Source: Sandaracinus sp. (GTDB lineage Bacteria; Myxococcota_A; Polyangia; Polyangiales; Houyiibacteriaceae). From it: a stretch of DNA of 54,459 nucleotides. The notes under the pieces were generated by a model. The model did not search any database, had not been told where the DNA came from, and saw only the letters and a program-made list of their open reading frames with translations. Below are positions 48,819 through 54,459 of this stretch, one piece after another; within the stretch, counting starts at the first letter, position 1; each line of letters opens with the position of its first letter. The stretch is from the NCBI GenBank assembly GCA_020633125.1, contig JACKEH010000027.1, forward strand, positions 1 through 54,459, written 5' to 3'. Both the position numbers and the translations under genes were made by a program.

Positions 48819-51800
48819 ATGCAGAGGGACTACGGGCGACGAATCGTCGCGGTGGGTCTGTTGTCGTTGGCGTTGGCGTGTGGGGGGGACGACCTCGCCA
48901 CCGAGGTGGAAGCGGTCGCCACGCTGGAGCCGGTGCGTGGGGAAGGCGCGCTGGCTCGGGTCGCCACCGGGGAGCGCATCGAGGTCGCGGGCCTCGCGCG
49001 GCTCTCCCTCGACGTCGGGTCGTGGGCGCTGCTCTCGGGCGGCGCGTTCTCGATCGACCTCGAGGGCGAGGTCACGCTCGACGGAGGCCGGGCCTTCGTC
49101 GAGGTGCCCGCCGGCGACGCACTGACGCTCGTGGTGGGCGAGACCCGGCTCTTCGCTCGCGATGCGGCGCTCTCGGTGGAGGACGGGCGCGTGCACGTCT
49201 TGCGGGGCGACGTCTCGTTTCGGCGTGGCGACACGCGCGGGCGGATTCGCGCGGGCGAGCATCTCGTGCTCGGCGAAGCGCGGGTCGCGAGCGACGTGCT
49301 CTGGGAAGATTGGACGGGCGGGCTGGCGCGCACCGGACCCGGCGTGGACCGCGAGAGCGCGATCGGCGCGCTCACCGGCCGCGTGCCCGACGAGGTCGGC
49401 CTCGCGCGTTGGCCGCTCGTCGTACGACGCATGGACGTGAACGTTCGGGTCGTCGGTGACCTCGCCATCACCGAGATCGAGCAGGAGTATTTCAACCCCG
49501 CGAGCGAGGTGGTCGAAGGCCTCTACCGACTTCGCGTGCCCGACGGCGCGGTGTTGCAGCGCTTCGCGGTCGATCGCGACGGGCGCCTCGTCGACGGCTA
49601 CGTGCGGGAGAAGCAGCAAGCGCAGGCGGCCTACGAAGCGCAGGTCTACCGAGGCTCGACGCTCGACCCCGCGTTGCTCGAGTGGATCGCGCCCGGCGAG
49701 TACCAAGCGCGCATCTACCCGATCGCGCCGGGCGCGACGCGCAAGATCGCGGTGCGCTGGGCCTCGTGGCTCGAGCGTCCGACCGCGGACGGCGCCGCGC
49801 TCTACCGCCTGCCGCTCAGCGGCGGCGACGAAGGTCCGCGCATTCAAGAGCTCGCCTTCGAGGCGGATCTCGGTGAAGCGCAGGTCACGGGCGTTCGCGC
49901 CGGTCTCGGTGCGGAGGTCGAAGGCAGCGTCGTGCGGATTCGCCGCAGCGACTTCGTGCCGCGTTCGGATCTCTTCCTCGAGCTGACCCGCGCGGAGGCC
50001 GCGACCGCGACCGCGTGGCGTGCGGGTCACGTCGCGCCGCCGCGGGATCCGCGTCAGGGCGCGATGCCCGACGAAGACGAGCTCGACTACCTCTACGTGC
50101 CGCTTCGTCTTCCCGACTCGGTGTTCGGCGAGATGTCGCCGGGCCTCGATCTCGTCGTGGTCGTCGACGTGTCGGCCGGCACCGAGCCCGCGGCGCTCGA
50201 GCTCGGTCGCAGCGTGGCGGAGTCGCTCGCGGTGCACCTCGGCGAGAACGACCGCGTGGCGGTGCTCGCGAGCGACGTCGCGCTTCGTCCGCTCGACGGA
50301 CAAGACTCGCTCGGGCCGGCGACGCACGCGCGCATGGACGGCATCCTCGACGCGCTCGCACGCGAGCCGGCGGGCGGCGCGACGGATCTCGGCGCGGTGC
50401 TCGCCCGTGCCGCGGCGCTGCTCGACCCCGCACGGCATGGCGCAGTGGTCTACGTCGGCGACGGTGCACCCACGGTCGGCGAGCTCGGCGCGGAGGCGCT
50501 GCTGCAGCAGCTCGCGCGCCTGCCGCATCCGGTGCGCGCGTATGGCGTGGCCCTCGGCGCCGACGGCAAGCTCGACTTGCTCGACGCGATCACGCGTGGC
50601 GGTGGGCTGGCGATGCGGGTCGAAGGTCGCGCGGCGGCGGCCGAAGCCGCGCTTCGAATCCTCGCGCACGCGCGCCTTCCCTCGGCGCAGCGCGTGACGG
50701 TGACGATCGACGGAGTCGAACAAGTCTTCCCGCGAACCGCGGTGGACGTCGTGCGCGGGGCCGTGCTGCCCGTGGTGGCGCGGGTCGAGAACTCGACGCC
50801 GACCGAGATCGTGGTGAAGGCGACCGTCGGAGGCCGCGAGATCGAAGAGCGCATCGCGCTTCGGGAGCGCCGCCTCGACGACGAGGGCGACCTGCGGCTT
50901 CGTTGGGCGGGTGAGCGTCTGCGTCAGCTCCTGCTCGGTGGCGGGCAGCGCGAAGAGATCGCCGACCTCGGCGTGCGCTACGGGCTCATCACCCCCTACA
51001 CGAGCTTCTACGTTCCTTCGGCGGCGGAGCTCGCCTCGCTCGGTCCCGCGGCGAACGAGCTCTACCGCGACGTGCGAGGTCTGCGTCGAAACCGCGTCGC
51101 GGTGCCTGCGCTCGCGCCGACCTTCGCGCTACTCGCGTTGCCGGGCTGCCGCGACGCCGAGCCGGCGTCCGCATCGCCGGAGTCCGTTTCGGCGACCTCT
51201 CCGATGGAACCTCCGATGGAGGAGTCGGCGACCGAGAGCGACGAAGAAGGATGGATGGGCGCGGCGGAACAAGAGCGCTCGCAGAACCGCTACGGCATCG
51301 AAGGACCCTCGGGGAACGCGGCGCCCGGAGCTCCTGCGGCGCAACCGGCCCCTCCGCCGGTGGTGACCGCGACGCCGACGACGCCGAGCACGAGCGCGAC
51401 GCTCGGCACGCGTGGCTCGGGCAGCGGCGGCGGCGGCTACGCGGGCCGCGACAGCTTCGACCGGGCAGAAGAGCCGTCGGAACCCGAGCCCGAGGCGGTC
51501 GAGGAAGCGCGCCGCGGGCCGATGCGATCCCGCCGCGCGTCCTCGAGCCGGGAGATCGCGCCGAACGACGACGCCGCCCCCCGCCAGCGAGAGGACCAAG
51601 CGCGCCTCGAGGGAATTCTCGGCGCGATCGGTGGCGAGACCGGCGCGCTTCAGGACGTGCTCGCCGGCCTGCAGCAAGGAGCGGACGGCGACGGACGTTT
51701 CGGCGCCATCGGCAACGGGCGAACGACGACGACCGGCACCACCTCGGTCGATCTGCGGGTGCGCATCACGACGGACACCACGCACCACGTGCGTCGTCGT

Positions 51801-53099
51801 TGCAGCGACGCGGCCGACTTGCTCCTCGACGGGCGTCGGGATCTCTGGCGCGAGCGTCTGCAGAACGCGGGCACGCCCTACGAGTGGGCGCGCATCTACC
51901 GCGAGGCCGGGCAGCAATGCGAGCTGCCGCGTTGGCGCGATCGACAGGCCTTCCTCGAGCTCGTGCTCGCGCGAGCCGGGAACATCGACCGCATGATCGA
52001 CGCGTGGCGTGCGTTCGGGCAGGACGACTACCTGCGCCGCGCGATCCTTCGCCGCGTTCGGACGCCGGACGACCTCCGCCAGGTGCGCGGAGCCTTCGGT
52101 GGCCGCGCGGACGACGCGCTGGTCGCGCAGGTGCTCGCGCGAGCGGGCGAGGGCGAAGGCCGCATTCGCGCGTTGCGCCAGCTCGTTCGTCAGCTGCCCT
52201 TCCGTCTGGAGCTCAAGAAGCAGCTCCTCGAAGAGCTCGAAGCGCAGGGCAAGATCGCGGAGGCCAAGCGCCTCGCGCACGACCTGCGCTCCGACCCGCT
52301 CACCGACGCCGGCATTCGCACCGCGATCGGCGAGATGTTCTTGCGCCTCGAAGACGAGACGGAGGCGCGCCGCGTCTTCGGCGAAATCGTCGAGTTCGCG
52401 CCGGAAGACGCGTTCGCGCGTCGTCGCCTCGGGGACCTCTACCGCGCCTACGGCTGGCACGAGGACGCGTACCGTCAGTACCTCACGCTCGCGGCGCTCA
52501 CGCCGGACGACCCGACGGTCTCGCTCCTGCTCGCGCAGGCGGCGGCCGGTGCGGGACGCATCGACGAAGCGCTGCGCCTCGAACAGAGCGTGATCGCGGC
52601 GAGCGATCCGAGCGGCACCGCGGGGCTCGGTCGCGTCGCGCTCCTCTGGAGCTCGGTGCGCTACGCGGAGCTCAAGCAAGCGGCACGGGAGGCCAACGAC
52701 GCGGAGAAGCTCGCGGCCCTCGAGCAACGTCTGCGCCGGAGCGGCGTGCTTCGCGAAGCGAGCGGCATGCGCGCGACGCTCGTCTGGTCGCACCCGGACG
52801 CGGGCGTCGCGCTCTGGGCCTCGCATCCGCGTCTTCCGATGACGCGCCCGCAGGACCTCGCGCCGGAGCTCGGTCTCGAGTCCTTCGACGTGCCGGAGCC
52901 GGAAGACGGGACGTATCGGCTGGAGGTGCGGCGGCGCGGTGAGTTCCGCACCGCGGTCGACGCCAAGCTCGTGATGATCTGGGGCGAAGGCACCGCCGAA
53001 GAGCGTGTGCAGATCGTGCCGTTGCGCTTCGAGCCCGGGAAGGACGTGCAGCACGCCTTCACGGTGGTCGGTTCGACGGTCACGGAGGTGACGCCGTGA
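48819..53099 (+). CDS. Giant lipoprotein: FecR-like, VIT, vWA-like, TPR-like and DUF2135-like domains
   Basis: A 1426-residue lipoprotein (LALAC, Cys 21). FecR-like beta domain about 35-165, closing with LWEDWTGGLA (161-170). VIT domain about 205-315 (DLAITEIEQEYFNPASEVVEGLYRLRVPDGAVL, then PIAPGATRKIAVRW). vWA-like domain about 440-615: the first metal motif is VVVVDVSAG, so only D450 and S452 are kept and the third position is Gly rather than Ser; GGATDLG and YVGDGAPT follow. A second hydrophobic stretch with a lipobox-like LPGC is at 755-777. A Pro/Ser/Gly-rich linker (790-970), TPR-like helices (about 1000-1300) and a DUF2135-like domain (about 1315-1420, ATLVWSHPDAGVALWASHP) follow. ATG 48819 has GAGGAG ahead. 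The last base overlaps the next gene. Probably a surface-exposed scaffold or adhesin. Confidence 0.88.
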   Translation: MQRDYGRRIVAVGLLSLALACGGDDLATEVEAVATLEPVRGEGALARVATGERIEVAGLARLSLDVGSWALLSGGAFSIDLEGEVTLDGGRAFVEVPAGDALTLVVGETRLFARDAALSVEDGRVHVLRGDVSFRRGDTRGRIRAGEHLVLGEARVASDVLWEDWTGGLARTGPGVDRESAIGALTGRVPDEVGLARWPLVVRRMDVNVRVVGDLAITEIEQEYFNPASEVVEGLYRLRVPDGAVLQRFAVDRDGRLVDGYVREKQQAQAAYEAQVYRGSTLDPALLEWIAPGEYQARIYPIAPGATRKIAVRWASWLERPTADGAALYRLPLSGGDEGPRIQELAFEADLGEAQVTGVRAGLGAEVEGSVVRIRRSDFVPRSDLFLELTRAEAATATAWRAGHVAPPRDPRQGAMPDEDELDYLYVPLRLPDSVFGEMSPGLDLVVVVDVSAGTEPAALELGRSVAESLAVHLGENDRVAVLASDVALRPLDGQDSLGPATHARMDGILDALAREPAGGATDLGAVLARAAALLDPARHGAVVYVGDGAPTVGELGAEALLQQLARLPHPVRAYGVALGADGKLDLLDAITRGGGLAMRVEGRAAAAEAALRILAHARLPSAQRVTVTIDGVEQVFPRTAVDVVRGAVLPVVARVENSTPTEIVVKATVGGREIEERIALRERRLDDEGDLRLRWAGERLRQLLLGGGQREEIADLGVRYGLITPYTSFYVPSAAELASLGPAANELYRDVRGLRRNRVAVPALAPTFALLALPGCRDAEPASASPESVSATSPMEPPMEESATESDEEGWMGAAEQERSQNRYGIEGPSGNAAPGAPAAQPAPPPVVTATPTTPSTSATLGTRGSGSGGGGYAGRDSFDRAEEPSEPEPEAVEEARRGPMRSRRASSSREIAPNDDAAPRQREDQARLEGILGAIGGETGALQDVLAGLQQGADGDGRFGAIGNGRTTTTGTTSVDLRVRITTDTTHHVRRRCSDAADLLLDGRRDLWRERLQNAGTPYEWARIYREAGQQCELPRWRDRQAFLELVLARAGNIDRMIDAWRAFGQDDYLRRAILRRVRTPDDLRQVRGAFGGRADDALVAQVLARAGEGEGRIRALRQLVRQLPFRLELKKQLLEELEAQGKIAEAKRLAHDLRSDPLTDAGIRTAIGEMFLRLEDETEARRVFGEIVEFAPEDAFARRRLGDLYRAYGWHEDAYRQYLTLAALTPDDPTVSLLLAQAAAGAGRIDEALRLEQSVIAASDPSGTAGLGRVALLWSSVRYAELKQAAREANDAEKLAALEQRLRRSGVLREASGMRATLVWSHPDAGVALWASHPRLPMTRPQDLAPELGLESFDVPEPEDGTYRLEVRRRGEFRTAVDAKLVMIWGEGTAEERVQIVPLRFEPGKDVQHAFTVVGSTVTEVTP

Positions 53100-54459
53100 A
53101 GCGTTTCGTTCTCGCGCTCGTCGCGTTCGCTCTCGTCGCGTGCGACGAGCCCCCTCCGCCCGCGCCGACCGTCGCGAGCGCCGAACCGGTGCGTGGCGCC
53201 TTCTCGCTCGAGCGCGAAGGCCACGAGGAAGTCGTGCTCGGGCCCACCCGCGTGGAGCACGAGGCCGCGGCGGTCACGGGGGAGGACGGCCACGGCACGC
53301 TCCGCCTCGACGCCGGCGGTTGGGTGTTGCTCGCGCCTTCGACGCGCGCGGTGGTCGTGCTCGAAGAGCTGCGGCTGCAGAGCGGTCGCGTGTGGATCGA
53401 CGCGCGCGACGCCGAGGTGAAGGTTCGCACCGACGAAGGCGAGCTTCGTGGCGTCGACGCGACGTTCGCGGTGTCGCGCGACGGCGACGAGACACGCGTG
53501 TACGCGGCGTCGGGCGAGATCGCCTTCGTCGCGAGCGGCGATCGCACCGACCAATCCGAAGGCAACGTCGCTCAGGGCGAGACGCTCGTGCTCGCGAGCG
53601 GTCGCGGACGCGTCGAACCGGCGGAGCTCTGGGAGGATTGGACGGGCGGCCTCGCCGAGCCCGCGCCGCGGCGCGAAGCGGTGCCCGGCTACGTCGGAAT
53701 TCTCGCGGGCCGTGGGCTCGAAGAGAAGGGCGTCGCGCGGCGGCCGATGTCGCTTCGTGCGCACGAGGTGAGCGCCAACGTGCGCGGCGACTTCGCGAGC
53801 ACCGAGGTCGTGCAGACCTTCTTCAACGCGGAGAGCCAGACCCTCGAAGGCGAGTACCGGCTGCGCGTTCCCGAGGGCGCCATCGTGCACCACTTCGCGG
53901 TCGACCTCGGCGGTGGCTTCGTCGACGCGACGATTCAGCCGCAGGCCGCGAACGGCTACCAGATCCTGTGGGAGCAGCCCTACGCGCCGACCTCGCGTCT
54001 GTCGTGGGACGGCCCCGGGCGGCTGCGTGCGCGCGTGCATCCCGTCGAGCCGGGCTCCACGGTGCGGGTGCGCGTTCGCTACACGGAGTGGCTCGAGCGT
54101 CGCGGCACGCGACGCACCTACGTGTACCCGATGGTCACCGAAGGTCAGACGCCGCCGATGGCCGGCGAGCTTCGCCTGCAGGTCACGATTCAAGGGGCGG
54201 TCGCGGCGACGCGCGCGGGCATGGGAGCGACCGTCGACGGCTCGAACGTCGTCGTTCGACGCAGCGACCACCGACCTTCGGCGGACTTCTTCCTCGACCT
54301 GATCGATTCGGAAGAGACCGACCTCGGCGCACGCGCCTTCGTGGCCGACGCGCCTCCGCCGGTCCTGGGGCAAATCGGACCTGCCGCCGACGGCAACGAG
54401 CGTTTCGTGCTCTTCGATCTCCCGACGGAGGGCCTCGCGAGCGAAGACTCCGACGAAGA
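53096..54459 (+). CDS. Second FecR-VIT lipoprotein, partial (runs off the window)
   Basis: GTG 53096 overlaps the TGA of the preceding gene (GTGA), and the frame stays open to the last base of the window, giving 454 codons. The signal ends LVAC (Cys at about 16). A FecR-like domain follows and closes with LWEDWTGGLAEP at about 179-190, the same ten residues (LWEDWTGGLA) found in the first protein. Then comes a VIT domain (about 215-345): DFASTEVVQTFFNAESQTLEGEYRLRVPEGAIVHHFAVD, VHPVEPGSTVRVRVRYTEWLERRG. The vWA part, if present, would start beyond the window. It is a tandem paralogue of the first protein with the same domain order, probably made by translational coupling. The 3' end is missing. 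Confidence 0.88.
   Translation, partial: MKRFVLALVAFALVACDEPPPPAPTVASAEPVRGAFSLEREGHEEVVLGPTRVEHEAAAVTGEDGHGTLRLDAGGWVLLAPSTRAVVVLEELRLQSGRVWIDARDAEVKVRTDEGELRGVDATFAVSRDGDETRVYAASGEIAFVASGDRTDQSEGNVAQGETLVLASGRGRVEPAELWEDWTGGLAEPAPRREAVPGYVGILAGRGLEEKGVARRPMSLRAHEVSANVRGDFASTEVVQTFFNAESQTLEGEYRLRVPEGAIVHHFAVDLGGGFVDATIQPQAANGYQILWEQPYAPTSRLSWDGPGRLRARVHPVEPGSTVRVRVRYTEWLERRGTRRTYVYPMVTEGQTPPMAGELRLQVTIQGAVAATRAGMGATVDGSNVVVRRSDHRPSADFFLDLIDSEETDLGARAFVADAPPPVLGQIGPAADGNERFVLFDLPTEGLASEDSDE

Overview
The window is about 54.5 kb of very GC-rich bacterial chromosome. It is densely coding, with genes on both strands and codon use dominated by G or C in third position. The gene content points to Myxococcota, probably a Polyangiales/Sandaracinaceae-type organism: three Hanks-type Ser/Thr kinases, a DUF2378 (TIGR02265) protein, many short lipoproteins with Asp/Gly/Pro-rich linkers, RCC1-like and Kazal-type secreted proteins, AgmX-like modules and two lipoprotein amylases. 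This placement is inference from protein families; there is no rRNA in the window. I recognise 39 protein genes (the first and last are cut by the window edges) plus one possible leader peptide. I see no tRNA, rRNA, CRISPR array, insertion sequence or prophage.

Layout. 1-8.6 kb holds a secreted lectin-like fragment, a DUF1993 protein, an RCC1-repeat protein, a BtpA-like protein, a DUF2378 protein, an FAD amine-oxidase-like enzyme, a CAP/SCP lipoprotein and a methyltransferase. 8.8-13.4 kb holds a Kazal/antistasin protease-inhibitor protein, a CDF metal exporter coupled to a thioesterase, and a K+ channel with an RCK domain. 13.5-23 kb holds a large PHP-type (CehA-like) lipoprotein, an orphan type III secretion export gate (SctV), and an RseP protease / transglutaminase / Ser-Thr kinase operon whose kinase gene is frameshifted. 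23.3-32.2 kb holds a hydrolase, glycine oxidase ThiO, an outer-membrane protein, a PPC-like lipoprotein and SDR pair, a kinase carrying the same PPC-like domain, a YpfJ-type metallopeptidase and a soluble kinase. 32.2-38.8 kb is a run of minus-strand exported proteins ending in two GH13 alpha-amylase lipoproteins. 38.9-46.5 kb holds a beta-propeller-like protein, an acyl-CoA dehydrogenase/thiolase operon behind a TetR-type palindrome, a BamA-like barrel, a DUF1517 protein and an AgmX-like protein. 46.6 kb to the end holds a lipoprotein hydrolase, then a tandem, translationally coupled pair of FecR-VIT lipoproteins, the first 1426 residues long with vWA, TPR-like and DUF2135-like parts.

The most general signal is promoter architecture. 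In front of about twenty transcription-unit starts a TANNNT-like -10 element lies only 6-9 bases from the start codon with no Shine-Dalgarno sequence, which predicts leaderless mRNAs. A smaller set of genes has a clear GGAGG-type site instead. This pattern was used to choose several start codons. A second general feature is a family of non-coding interspersed repeats (GTGCCC hexamers with a GCTTCG-rich core) sitting between genes at five places.
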